Origin: JANOBD01 sp031411495
Lineage (GTDB): Bacteria; Planctomycetota; Phycisphaerae; Tepidisphaerales; Tepidisphaeraceae
NCBI GenBank assembly: GCA_031411495.1
Contig: JANOBD010000148.1
Location: 62,001-126,000, forward strand
Direction: 5' to 3'
Length of the DNA: 64,000 nt
Position 1 is the stretch's first letter. The number at the start of each line of letters is the position of its first letter. Both the position numbers and the translations under genes were made by a program. The notes under the pieces are model-generated. The model had not been told where the DNA came from and made no database searches. It saw only the letters and a program-made list of their open reading frames with translations. This document shows, piece after piece, positions 32,885 to 40,897 of the stretch.

Positions 32885-34468
32885 TTACTCCGCCACGTGC
32901 AGCAGGTGGTACTCATACGCATCCGCAATCGCCTGCCAGCTTGCGTCGATGATATTGCTGTCTACGCCGATGGTGCCGAAGTATTCGCTCGATCCGTCGT
33001 GAAGCGTTCGACGGAACTCGACGATGACGCGCACGGGAGACGCCGTTTCATCCTTCGAGCTGATGACTCGCACCTTGTAGTCCACCAGGTGGACATCCTC
33101 CACCGCGGGGTAATGCGGCTTAAGCGCCGTCCGAAGTGCTTGATCGAGGGCATCTACCGGGCCGGTCGATTCTTTTACGACATGCTCCGTTTCGCCGTCG
33201 ACATCGAGTTTCAAGGTCGCTTCCGCGACGGCCGCGTCGCCGTTGAAACGCTGGATCGACACCCGGTAGTGCTGGAGCTTCCAGAATGACTGGTGTCGCC
33301 CGATCTCCTTGCGAACCAGCAGTTCGAAGCTCGCTTCGGCGGCTTCGTACTGAAAGCCCTGGTTCTCCAGATCCTGCACGCGCAAAAGCACCTTTCGTTG
33401 CGCCTCCTTGTCGTTTTCAATGTTGAACTTCTTACCCGCCTTGGCGGCGATGTTACTCGCGCCGCTGAGTTCGCTCACCAGGATCTTCCGGCTATTGCCG
33501 ACGAGTTCCGGATCGATGTGCTCATAGGTGCTCGCATCCTTCTGAACGGCATGCACGTGCATGCCGCCCTTGTGAGCGAACGCGCTCGCGCCGACGTAAG
33601 GCTGGCCAGACACGAGGTTCATGTTGGCTAGCTCGTAAACGAACCGAGAGGTTTCGGTCAGTTTCTTGAGGGTGTCGGCCTGCAGACAATCAAGCTGGTA
33701 CTTGAGCCGCAGGTTCGCGATCAGCGGGATCAGGTCCATGTTCCCGCATCGTTCGCCCACTCCGTTAATCGTGCCCTGTGCGTGATTCGCACCGGCACGG
33801 ATGGCCGCCATCGCGTTCGCGACCGCGACGGCAGTATCGTTGTGTGTGTGAATGCCAACCGTGACGGAGGTATTGGCTTTCACGTATTTGACTGCTTCTT
33901 CAATCTGCTCCGGCAGGTTGCCGCCATTGGTGTCACACAGCGCCAGCACGCTCGCGCCGGCTTCCTGCGCCGCCAGGAGGGTCCGCAGCGCGTAGTCACG
34001 GTGCGATCTGAACGCGTCAAAGAAATGCTCGGCGTCGTACACGACCTGTCGGCCTGCGTCGCGCATCAGCTTTACGGTGTCGGTGATCATCGAGAGGTTT
34101 TCTTCCAGCGACACGCCGAGCACTTTCTCCACCTGGAAGGGCGAGGTCTTGCCGACGATCGTCACGACCGGCGTCTCGGCATTGAGCAGGGCGAGCGGGC
34201 CGGGGTCTTCGCTCGCCTTCACGCCGCGGCGGCGGGTCATGCCGAAGGCACTGAGCTTCGCGTGCTTGAAGCGGATCGACTTGACTTCGCGAAAGAATGC
34301 CTCGTCCTTGGGGTTGGAGATCGGGAAGCCGCCCTCGATGTAGTCGACACCGAGTTCGTCAAGCTTGACGGCGATCTGCAGCTTGTCCTGGAGCGACAGG
34401 TTGAATCCTTCGCCCTGCGTGCCGTCGCGGAGCGTGGTGTCGTAGATTTCGATCCGGCGTGTGCTCAT
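32885..34468 (-). CDS. cimA: (R)-citramalate synthase
   Basis: A 527-aa LeuA-like enzyme that condenses pyruvate and acetyl-CoA to citramalate, starting threonine-independent isoleucine synthesis. It has the DRE-TIM barrel motif IEIYDTTLRDGTQGEG, metal ligands in VGIHTHNDTAVAV, GTINGVGERCGN, and a C-terminal LeuA-dimer allosteric domain (VDYKVRVISSKDETASPVRV). The TQGEGF and GGFPISNPKDEAFF phrases fit the CimA (TIGR00977) group rather than 2-isopropylmalate synthase. ATG 34468 matches usual length. Its leader encodes an Ile-containing peptide and an attenuator, which fits this assignment. Confidence 0.93.
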   Translation of the reverse strand: MSTRRIEIYDTTLRDGTQGEGFNLSLQDKLQIAVKLDELGVDYIEGGFPISNPKDEAFFREVKSIRFKHAKLSAFGMTRRRGVKASEDPGPLALLNAETPVVTIVGKTSPFQVEKVLGVSLEENLSMITDTVKLMRDAGRQVVYDAEHFFDAFRSHRDYALRTLLAAQEAGASVLALCDTNGGNLPEQIEEAVKYVKANTSVTVGIHTHNDTAVAVANAMAAIRAGANHAQGTINGVGERCGNMDLIPLIANLRLKYQLDCLQADTLKKLTETSRFVYELANMNLVSGQPYVGASAFAHKGGMHVHAVQKDASTYEHIDPELVGNSRKILVSELSGASNIAAKAGKKFNIENDKEAQRKVLLRVQDLENQGFQYEAAEASFELLVRKEIGRHQSFWKLQHYRVSIQRFNGDAAVAEATLKLDVDGETEHVVKESTGPVDALDQALRTALKPHYPAVEDVHLVDYKVRVISSKDETASPVRVIVEFRRTLHDGSSEYFGTIGVDSNIIDASWQAIADAYEYHLLHVAE

Positions 34469-34512
34469 GGCTTGAATCTCTCGGTCTTCCGAATGGGCCA
34501 AACCCACAAACG

Positions 34513-34540
34513 AAAAAACCCTGCCAACCTCGGGCAGGGC
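34513..34540 (-). terminator. Attenuator terminator of cimA with competing pairings
   Basis: Read on the minus strand: CCCTGCC (34539-34533), a 7-nt loop, GGCAGGG (34525-34519), then TTTTTT (34518-34513). CTCGGGTAAGGGC (34592-34580), which includes the leader stop codon, is complementary to GCCCTGCCCGAG (34540-34529) over 6+5 bp and would form the antiterminator. TTACCC (34606-34601, in the Ile-Thr-Pro codons) pairs with GGGTAA (34589-34584) as the 1:2 hairpin. All three structures of a classical attenuator are present. The hairpin lies 45 nt before the cimA ATG. Confidence 0.85.
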
Positions 34541-34583
34541 CATTGTGCGGTGCTAACTTTGAAAGTCTGCGTACGCGTCGCCC

Positions 34584-34637
34584 TTACCCGAGTTTTCGCG
34601 GGGTAATAATGCTGGCGATCGCGGAGGCGTTCTTCAT
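34584..34637 (-). CDS. Ile-containing attenuator leader peptide of cimA
   Basis: A 17-residue frame MKNASAIASIITPRKLG, ATG at 34637 and TAA at 34586-34584. It holds Ile codons ATC, ATT and ATT, the last two adjacent, eight to nine codons before the stop. Ribosome stalling there under isoleucine shortage would leave the CTCGGG strand free to pair and would prevent termination. No Shine-Dalgarno site is seen; the predicted promoter puts the transcript start only a few nt upstream. Confidence 0.75.
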   Translation of the reverse strand: MKNASAIASIITPRKLG

Positions 34638-34647
34638 CTGTGTGCAG

Positions 34648-34675
34648 ATGGTATCGACCAAAATCGAAAGTGCAA
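34648..34675 (-). promoter_or_regulatory. Candidate promoter of the cimA leader
   Basis: On the minus strand, TTGCAC (34675-34670), 16 bp, TACCAT (34653-34648). The start is expected near 34640, within a few nt of the leader ATG. The -10 match is modest. Nothing else is recognised in the rest of the space up to the GmhB-like gene at 34899. Confidence 0.45.
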
Positions 34676-34898
34676 ACAGTTTCCGGATTACAGATCGGGA
34701 TCACTCTCGCCAGTGGTGGACGCCAATGCGAGTTATCCGAACGCCTCCAACGTCTTGCACTGGCTCGGAGGTCTATACCGTTGACCGACTCTCTTCTCGA
34801 CCTCCTTTCTGAGTTAAAATCATTCATAGCAATCGGTTAGAGGTATCGATCTCGACGTTCAAATCAGGGTGATCGACGCTCGCTCGATGGGCACGCCG

Positions 34899-35852
34899 TC
34901 ACCGTCCCAGCAGCACCAGCCCGCAAACCAGCGTCTGAAGGAAGATGGCGACGAGGATGATCATGCTGAAAGTCGGCGGCGTGTCGCGGTAGAGCATTGC
35001 CGCGAAGAATGCCGCCAACGCGAATCCCTGCATGATGCCCGCGAGCATCCGCGCGATGGAAAAATCCTGAGGCGGATCATTGGCCCTTCGGAGTTCCTCG
35101 ACCACCCGCTCCAGCAGCAGGACCTGATCTCGATCCGAGGTCGAAGCAGGTAACGAAGCCACGGGCGGCGTGGGTGCCGAGGCCACCGTCTGTGCAATCG
35201 CGCTCGACTCGTTGCGAATCGTGTCGGCCACGGAGAGCGTCGCATTCGTCGCTATGTCCGAAGGATCGTTGTGCGGGTCCAACTGCATCTCGATGAAATC
35301 CACGGCGTCCTGAAGCGACGTCGCGACGTAGTCCGGCCGATGGCGCATGTTTTCGCTGGCGGCGGGCGATTCGGACTCCAGTTTCTCTTTCACAAGGACG
35401 GTCCGGCATCCCGCACGGCGGCCTGCTTCGATGTCGCGCGGGGCGTCGCCGATCAGCCAGCTCTGCTTCAGGTTCAGGTCCAGCGCCTTGGCCGCATCGA
35501 AAAGCATCCCCGGCTTGGGCTTTCTTCGCTCGTGATCGCCGGCGTATTCCGGCACGCTCGCCTCGGGATGGAAGGGGCAGAACTCGTGATGATCGATGAC
35601 GGCTTCTGGGTCTTCGTCGATCAGCATCTGGTCCATGCGGGCGTTGACGGCGCGAACTTGGTCCTCGCCAAACATGCCGCGCGCCACGCCGGATTGATTG
35701 CTCACCACGACGGTCGCGAAGCCGAGCTTGCGAACGCGCGCGACCGCAGCGGCCGCGCCGCCGAGCAGCGCGACCTGGTCCGGATCGCCCAGGTAATCGC
35801 TGTTGACGATCAGGGTATTGTCACGATCAAAGAAAACGGCGGGTCGACTCAT
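34899..35852 (-). CDS. GmhB/HisB-type HAD phosphatase with C-terminal membrane extension
   Basis: A 317-aa protein. Residues 1 to about 165 are a D,D-heptose-1,7-bisphosphate or histidinol-phosphate phosphatase-like HAD domain: VFFDRDNTLI (Asp9, Asp11), VVVSNQSGVARG, FCPFHPEA, RKPKPGML and SWLIGDAPRDIEAG. The zinc loop keeps Cys-x2-His but lacks the second Cys pair (EYAGDHERRKP). A low-complexity linker follows, then two hydrophobic helices near the C-terminus (MLAGIMQGFALAAFFAAMLY and FSMIILVAIFLQTLVCGLVLL). That membrane tail is unusual for the family. Confidence 0.8.
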   Translation of the reverse strand: MSRPAVFFDRDNTLIVNSDYLGDPDQVALLGGAAAAVARVRKLGFATVVVSNQSGVARGMFGEDQVRAVNARMDQMLIDEDPEAVIDHHEFCPFHPEASVPEYAGDHERRKPKPGMLFDAAKALDLNLKQSWLIGDAPRDIEAGRRAGCRTVLVKEKLESESPAASENMRHRPDYVATSLQDAVDFIEMQLDPHNDPSDIATNATLSVADTIRNESSAIAQTVASAPTPPVASLPASTSDRDQVLLLERVVEELRRANDPPQDFSIARMLAGIMQGFALAAFFAAMLYRDTPPTFSMIILVAIFLQTLVCGLVLLGR

Positions 35853-36006
35853 GGTTCAGCTTTCGATTATCGGTGTGGAAGGTCGACGGGCAAATCCTGA
35901 GAGGCAGAATGACGAGTGCGCGATCGCGAAGTTGGCCTGTTGATGAAACCGTCGACAATTGTCCTCAGGCGGTCCAGCTGCACAATGCGACGCCGGAGGG
36001 ATTTGA

Positions 36007-36750
36007 GTGTCTGATCCGATATCGCCACCAGCCGCACCGGTCATGCTGGGCTACGCAGCGCCCGGCGCGTACGACCTGTTCGCCCCATCCAAGCGGGCGT
36101 CGGCGACAATCATCCTGTGTGTCGTGCACATGGTCCTGTTGCTCGCGTTGATCGCGGTTCTGGTGATGCAACACCAGCTCCTGGATGATTTCCTTCACGG
36201 GATCAAAGCGTCGCCTTCGGCCGCAAATGCCAACGACCTCCGCGTGAATCTGGTTCAGGGTCTGGAATCGATCGTGGGCATGTCGATGTTCATCGTCATG
36301 CTCTGCTGGCTGTATCGAGCGTACCGGAACATGATCACCATGCGCATGTATCCGAGGTTCACTGCCGGCTGGGCGGTCGGATATTGGTTCATTCCCATCC
36401 TGAACCTGTTTCGCAGTTTCCAGATCCTCACCGAAATGCTCGTCTTGAATGGCCGGAAGTTTGCTGAAAAGGGGACGCTCGGAGGCATCTGGTGGTGCTC
36501 CTGGTTTTTCGGATTTCTGATTCCGATCTTTTACACGGTGAGCGGCGGCTCGAGCGATCAAATCGAGATGTTGATCCGCCGAACGGATTCGGCCGTGCTC
36601 GGCGCGATTCTCACCATCATCTCCAACGCCATCCTGATTTTCTATATCCGCCGCGTGATGGAACTTCAGGCAACGGAAATCGCCAACTACGGGAATCCCA
36701 GCGAGCCGATGCCGCTCGTGGCAGCCGTCATGCCTCCCCGGCCGCAGTAA
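36007..36750 (+). CDS. DUF4328 family membrane protein
   Basis: A 247-aa protein with about six membrane spans. WLYRAYRNMITMRMYPRFTAGWAVGYWFIPILNLFRSFQI is the central DUF4328 pattern (residues about 99-140, quoted here in part), followed by IWWCSWFFGF. Function is unknown. GTG 36007 is the only reasonable start. It is divergent from the GmhB-like gene (154-bp gap) and ends 4 bp from the TrmL-like gene on the other strand. Confidence 0.75.
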   Translation: MSDPISPPAAPVMLGYAAPGAYDLFAPSKRASATIILCVVHMVLLLALIAVLVMQHQLLDDFLHGIKASPSAANANDLRVNLVQGLESIVGMSMFIVMLCWLYRAYRNMITMRMYPRFTAGWAVGYWFIPILNLFRSFQILTEMLVLNGRKFAEKGTLGGIWWCSWFFGFLIPIFYTVSGGSSDQIEMLIRRTDSAVLGAILTIISNAILIFYIRRVMELQATEIANYGNPSEPMPLVAAVMPPRPQ

Positions 36751-36754
36751 CAAT

Positions 36755-37225
36755 TCAAAGCGAAAGCCGCGAAAGCGCGTGATAGAGCGCGATCCCAGCG
36801 CTCGTCGACAGGTTCAGGCAACGCTCGCCGGCGAGTTGCGGGATGCGAACGACCCGTTCTGGATTGCCGGCAAGGATTGCAGGATCGACGCCGCGCGTTT
36901 CGCTTCCCAGGCAGAGCACATCACCATCGGCAAACGGCGTTTCGAAAAGCGAGCGTTCGCCGACCGAGTCGAAGTACCAGCAAGATCGGCCGTTCATCGC
37001 GGCGAGGAACGCGTCGGTGTCGTCGTGCAGCGTGAGCCGGAGTCGCGGCCAGTAGTCGAGGCCGGCGCGCCTGAGGTTGGCGTCGCTGAGCACGAAGCCC
37101 AGAGGCCGGACCAGGTGCAACCGCGTCCCGCTCGCCACGCACAGCCGCCCGATGTTGCCGACGTTGGGCGCGATCTGCGGCTGGAAGATGGCGAGTTCGA
37201 GTCGATGCGGCTTCAGGTCTTGCAT
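36755..37225 (-). CDS. trmL: tRNA (cytidine/uridine-34-2'-O)-methyltransferase, TrmL-like SPOUT enzyme
   Basis: A 156-aa SPOUT methyltransferase of the minimal TrmL size. It has IFQPQIAPNVGNIGRLC near the N-terminus and the SAM-binding knot LCLGSETRGVD...IPQLAGERCLNLSTSAGIALYHAL. It would methylate the ribose of the wobble base in tRNA-Leu. ATG 37225 gives the normal length; the longer frame to 37252 runs into the repeat. Confidence 0.92.
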   Translation of the reverse strand: MQDLKPHRLELAIFQPQIAPNVGNIGRLCVASGTRLHLVRPLGFVLSDANLRRAGLDYWPRLRLTLHDDTDAFLAAMNGRSCWYFDSVGERSLFETPFADGDVLCLGSETRGVDPAILAGNPERVVRIPQLAGERCLNLSTSAGIALYHALSRLSL

Positions 37226-37235
37226 TCGATGAGAG

Positions 37236-37466
37236 GTTAACCACGAAGTCACGAAGTCACGAAGTCACGAAGTCACGAAGTCACGAAGTCACGAAGCTGC
37301 AACTTGGAGGTGAGTTCGGTTGACGGCTCTCATCACTTTGAACAAGAAAGGAAGTGAGATTATCGGGACCATGTTCGTCCTGCTCTTCCTATCTGTTCTG
37401 TTGAGACAAGCCAGAAAAAGAAGAAGCCGCGAAGTGACAGCTTCGTGGCTTCGTGACTTCGTGGTT
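37236..37466. repeat. Third inverted CACGAAG repeat, with seven tandem units
   Basis: The left arm has seven consecutive 8-mers, six CACGAAGT and a last CACGAAGC (37242-37297), after GTTAAC. The right arm (37441-37466) holds CTTCGTGG, CTTCGTGA and CTTCGTGG, then TTCAA. About 140 bp lies between them. The spacer holds no credible gene. It separates the TrmL-like gene from the S1-domain gene, both on the minus strand. Confidence 0.75.
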
Positions 37467-37479
37467 CAATTTTCCCGGA

Positions 37480-38943
37480 TCAGAAATCCAGACCGCCGCG
37501 GAGCGGAATCTTTCGCTTCTTTTCCGGCTTCTTCACGATTTCCGGTGGCGGCGTGAAGGTGCCGTCGACGTTCTTCATCGACAGGCTGATGCGGCGGTTG
37601 GCGGGGTCGATGTCGAGCACGCGGACTTTCACCAAGTCGCCAACTTTCGCCGCGTCGGCGGGCGTGCGGATGCGCTTGTCGCTCATCTCGCTGATGTGAA
37701 CCAGGCCATCGACATTTGGGGCGAGCTCGACAAATGCGCCGAACTCTGCGAGCCGGGCAACCTTCGCCTCATGTACCGAGTGCTTCGGGTACGTCGTCGC
37801 AGCATCCGCCCAAGGATCGGGGGCGGCGGCCTTGATGCTGAACGTCATCCGGCGATTGGCGGCATCGACGGCGATCACGCCGAGCGGAATGGTCTGGCCG
37901 ACCTGTACCACCTGGTTCGGGTTGCGGATGCGCTGCCAGCTCATTTCCGAAAGCGGCAGCAGTCCCTGTACGCCATCTTCGACTTCGATGAATGCGCCGA
38001 AGCTTTCGATCTTCACCACGCGGGCCGTCACCTTGGTGCCGACGGGATATTTGGTTTCGATGTCCTTCCAGGGATCGGACATCGATTGCTTGAGCGAAAG
38101 TCCGACCTTGCCGGACTCCTTGTCGAACTTGATGACCTTGACCTCGACCTGATCGCCGACCTTGACGATGTCCGCGGGCTTGAGCTGACGGTTGTAGGTC
38201 ATCTCAGAAATGTGGATCAGGCCGTCGAGGCCGCCGAGATCGACGAATGCGCCGAAGTCGGCAACGCTGCGGACGACGCCGGTGCGGGTCTGGCCCTCGG
38301 CGATTTCCAGGAGCATCTTGCCGCGGTTCTCGGCGCGCTGCTTCTCGAGGATGCGGCGGCGCGAGACGACGAGCTTGTGATCGGCCTTATCGATCTGCGT
38401 AACTTCGACCGTCACCTTCTGGCTGAGGAAGACGCTGATGTCCTTGTGGAACTCCAGGTCGATCTGGCCGGAAGGCATGAAGGCGCGAAGGTTTCCGACC
38501 TTTACTTCCAGACCACCCTTGTTCATGCCGTTGACGACGCCTTCGACGACGCTGCCGACTTCGAGCGAATCCCAGTCGGTGTTCTGGCTGGCGGCGCCTT
38601 TGGGCGTGCAGATGTAGATGCCTTCGCGGGGGTCGAAGCGTTCCACCATCACTTCGACCACGTCGCGGAGCTTGGGTTCGGTGAGGAACTGGCTGAAGCG
38701 GGCGATGCCCTGCATCTTGCCGGTGAGCTCGACGAGGACTTCGTCCTTGGGCACGTCGATCTGCAGGACCGCGCCGCTCTGCATGCCGCGGATTTTTTTC
38801 GCCTGCGCGGGCTCGCCGCCGGGGTTGTCGAAGCCATAGAGGCTGTCGATGTTCACACCTTCAAGAGCCTTTTCGACTTGTGCCTGGACGGCCGGGTCGG
38901 TCGGGGGCGTGAAACGTTCCTTATCGCTGGATTGCTCGCTCAT
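37480..38943 (-). CDS. rpsA: Ribosomal protein S1-like RNA-binding protein
   Basis: A 487-aa protein with a degenerate first S1 domain (about residues 40-110) and four clear ones: GSVVEGVVNGMNKGGLEVKV, GQTRTGVVRSVADFGAFVDL, GTKVTARVVKIESFGAFIEV and HEAKVARLAEFGAFVELAP, each followed by a GLIHISEM-type motif. It probably binds mRNA on the 30S subunit and helps initiation, which matters where ribosome sites are weak as here. Six domains are usual in E. coli S1, so this is shorter. ATG 38943 (MSEQSS) is chosen over 38952. Confidence 0.9.
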   Translation of the reverse strand: MSEQSSDKERFTPPTDPAVQAQVEKALEGVNIDSLYGFDNPGGEPAQAKKIRGMQSGAVLQIDVPKDEVLVELTGKMQGIARFSQFLTEPKLRDVVEVMVERFDPREGIYICTPKGAASQNTDWDSLEVGSVVEGVVNGMNKGGLEVKVGNLRAFMPSGQIDLEFHKDISVFLSQKVTVEVTQIDKADHKLVVSRRRILEKQRAENRGKMLLEIAEGQTRTGVVRSVADFGAFVDLGGLDGLIHISEMTYNRQLKPADIVKVGDQVEVKVIKFDKESGKVGLSLKQSMSDPWKDIETKYPVGTKVTARVVKIESFGAFIEVEDGVQGLLPLSEMSWQRIRNPNQVVQVGQTIPLGVIAVDAANRRMTFSIKAAAPDPWADAATTYPKHSVHEAKVARLAEFGAFVELAPNVDGLVHISEMSDKRIRTPADAAKVGDLVKVRVLDIDPANRRISLSMKNVDGTFTPPPEIVKKPEKKRKIPLRGGLDF

Positions 38944-39071
38944 TCGAATCACTCACGTTCTCGTGCACCAAAAAACGGTCAGAGCCGTCATGCCGACGGC
39001 AGCCGGGAAGGTGATTGTAAACGAACGCGGCACGAGTTGGAAAGCGGTGAATCGTGCGGATTTGCGACGGA

Positions 39072-39626
39072 TCAGTTTGCAGCACTCGCGGCATGGGCGC
39101 GCGATCCCGACGCCCGCGGTGACGAAACGTCCGCACTCGCGGGGGCGGTCTGGCTGCGGACGATGGCTGCGAGCTGCCGGACGCACCCCAGGTGATAGGC
39201 CGCGTGTGCCACGGCCGCGATGAAACCGGCCGTCATTTCGAAGTGCTCGAAGTTCTGCCGGTCGTGGATGTCCATGCGTAAACGGAGCTGCGCTTCGCGC
39301 AAGTTGCGCTGCATGCGCTGCCAGGCGCATTCGTCGAAATCGCCGGCGTTCCAGCTCGACTTCCAGTCGCTGATGGGCGTGTCGCCTCGGATGGCGGCGA
39401 GCGCATGATCGATGCTGTAATGGAGGTGTGCGATGTGCTCGGCGATGGAATGCGAGAGGCCTTGTGGCACGAGCTTGGCCTGCTCCGCGGAGATGCCGCG
39501 CAGCGTCCCGAGGATCCCGCTGCCGGGTTGGCTGCTCACGACCCAGGTTTTGTTTGGGTTGGCTGGACCCTCATACAACTCGTTGAGGAGCGTTTCGAGC
39601 GTATTGCGCATTGTGCTGTGAACCAT
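39072..39626 (-). CDS. DinB-superfamily protein
   Basis: A 184-aa four-helix-bundle protein. Candidate metal ligands are in LSHSIAEHIAHLHYSIDHAL and HAAYHLGCVRQLAA, matching the three-His pattern of DinB/YfiT-like proteins, which include thiol transferases and hydrolases. The last 25 residues are Ala/Ser-rich and probably disordered. An AAGGAG site 7-8 nt before ATG 39626 supports the start. It is divergent from the oxidoreductase gene. Confidence 0.8.
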   Translation of the reverse strand: MVHSTMRNTLETLLNELYEGPANPNKTWVVSSQPGSGILGTLRGISAEQAKLVPQGLSHSIAEHIAHLHYSIDHALAAIRGDTPISDWKSSWNAGDFDECAWQRMQRNLREAQLRLRMDIHDRQNFEHFEMTAGFIAAVAHAAYHLGCVRQLAAIVRSQTAPASADVSSPRASGSRAHAASAAN

Positions 39627-39730
39627 GGGTTGCTCCTTGAAGTTAGAAAATGTTCGCATGCAAACTGGGGAAGTAAATCGGATTCTGCCTGATGCGCCAG
39701 CGATCTTGCCGCACCTATGGTCGCGCCACG

Positions 39731-40891
39731 ATGTCTAACGAAATTCTATCAGGCGGGAATGTCTCGAGGCGCACCTTCATGCTCGCCGCGAGCAGTGGCC
39801 TTTTCGCCGCGACACTGCCAACCTCGCAACTCGCGCCGCCCGACAGGCAACCTCCGGATCTCAAGCTTCCCAAACCGATTGGAAAAGTCGGCTTTGCGAT
39901 CGTCGGGTTAGGACAACTCGCGATCGAGCAGATTCTGCCGGCGTTTGGAAACAGCAAGCTCGCGTATCCCGCCGCATTGGTGAGCGGGCACCCGGACAAA
40001 GCGAATCAACTTGCCAGCGTGTACGGGGTCGAAGCGAAACACGTTTTTAACTACGAAGACTTTGACAAAATCGCGAACGATCCCGCCATCGAGGCAGTGT
40101 ACATCGTTTTGCCCAATCATATGCACGCAGAGTTCACAATCCGCGCGCTCAAGGCGGGCAAGCACGTGCTATGCGAGAAGCCGATGGCCGCGACGCCGGA
40201 TGAAGCGCGACAGATGTGCGCGGCGGCGAAGACGGCCGGCAAGTTGCTGATGATCGCATATCGACTGCAATACGAGCCGTTCCACCTGAAGGCAATCGAG
40301 ATTCTTCGGGGCGGCGCGCTCGGGAAGATCAAACTGATCGCGGCGCAAAACGCACAAAACGTCAAGCCGCCCAACATCCGCTTGAGCCGCGAAACCGCCG
40401 GCGGACCGTTGGGCGACGTCGGTGTCTACTGCGTCAATGCGGCCCGCTATCTGACCGGGGTCGAACCCGCAAAAGTTTGGGCCGAGGCACACCAGCCCGT
40501 CGACGATCCGCGCTTCGCAGAAGTGTACGAAAGCGTCACCTGGATGATGAAGTTTCCCGACGGCGCTCTGGCGACCTGTTCCGCGAGTTTCGGCACAGAA
40601 TCATCGCGGTTCTACCGTGTCACGGGCACCGATGGCTATCTCGAGATGGAGAATGCGTTTGGCTACGAGGGCCAGGAGCTGTTCACCAAGCAGAAGGGCC
40701 AGCTCACCAAGTATGCGATCGGCCCGGTCGACCATTTCGCTGCGGAGATGGATCACTTTGCCGAGTGCGTGCAGCAGAACAAGGCACCAAAAACGCCTGG
40801 CGAAGAGGGCTTAAAAGACATGATCGTGATGGAAGCGATCTTCCGATCGATCAACGAGCGGAAGCCAGTCGACGTGCAGATGGACATCTGA
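39731..40891 (+). CDS. Tat-exported Gfo/Idh/MocA-family oxidoreductase
   Basis: A 386-aa NAD(P)-dependent sugar oxidoreductase like glucose-fructose oxidoreductase. The signal has SRRTFM followed by LAASSGLFAATLP, so it is exported folded with its cofactor. The Rossmann motif is AIVGLGQLAIEQILPAF, the family marker is HVLCEKPMA, and the C-terminal domain has GGGP-like GGPLGDVGVYCVNAARYLTG. The substrate is not known. Its stop is 6 bp from that of the convergent ftsI-like gene. Confidence 0.9.
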   Translation: MSNEILSGGNVSRRTFMLAASSGLFAATLPTSQLAPPDRQPPDLKLPKPIGKVGFAIVGLGQLAIEQILPAFGNSKLAYPAALVSGHPDKANQLASVYGVEAKHVFNYEDFDKIANDPAIEAVYIVLPNHMHAEFTIRALKAGKHVLCEKPMAATPDEARQMCAAAKTAGKLLMIAYRLQYEPFHLKAIEILRGGALGKIKLIAAQNAQNVKPPNIRLSRETAGGPLGDVGVYCVNAARYLTGVEPAKVWAEAHQPVDDPRFAEVYESVTWMMKFPDGALATCSASFGTESSRFYRVTGTDGYLEMENAFGYEGQELFTKQKGQLTKYAIGPVDHFAAEMDHFAECVQQNKAPKTPGEEGLKDMIVMEAIFRSINERKPVDVQMDI

Positions 40892-40897
40892 CCGGCT

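Noticed and set aside
34465..34827. 120-aa minus-strand frame overlapping the cimA leader
   Set aside because: It crosses the terminator and has no domain; the 17-codon frame and its pairings account for the conserved-looking sequence.
37242..37297. CRISPR array
   Set aside because: Units are 8 nt with no spacers, and there are no cas genes; it is a simple tandem repeat.
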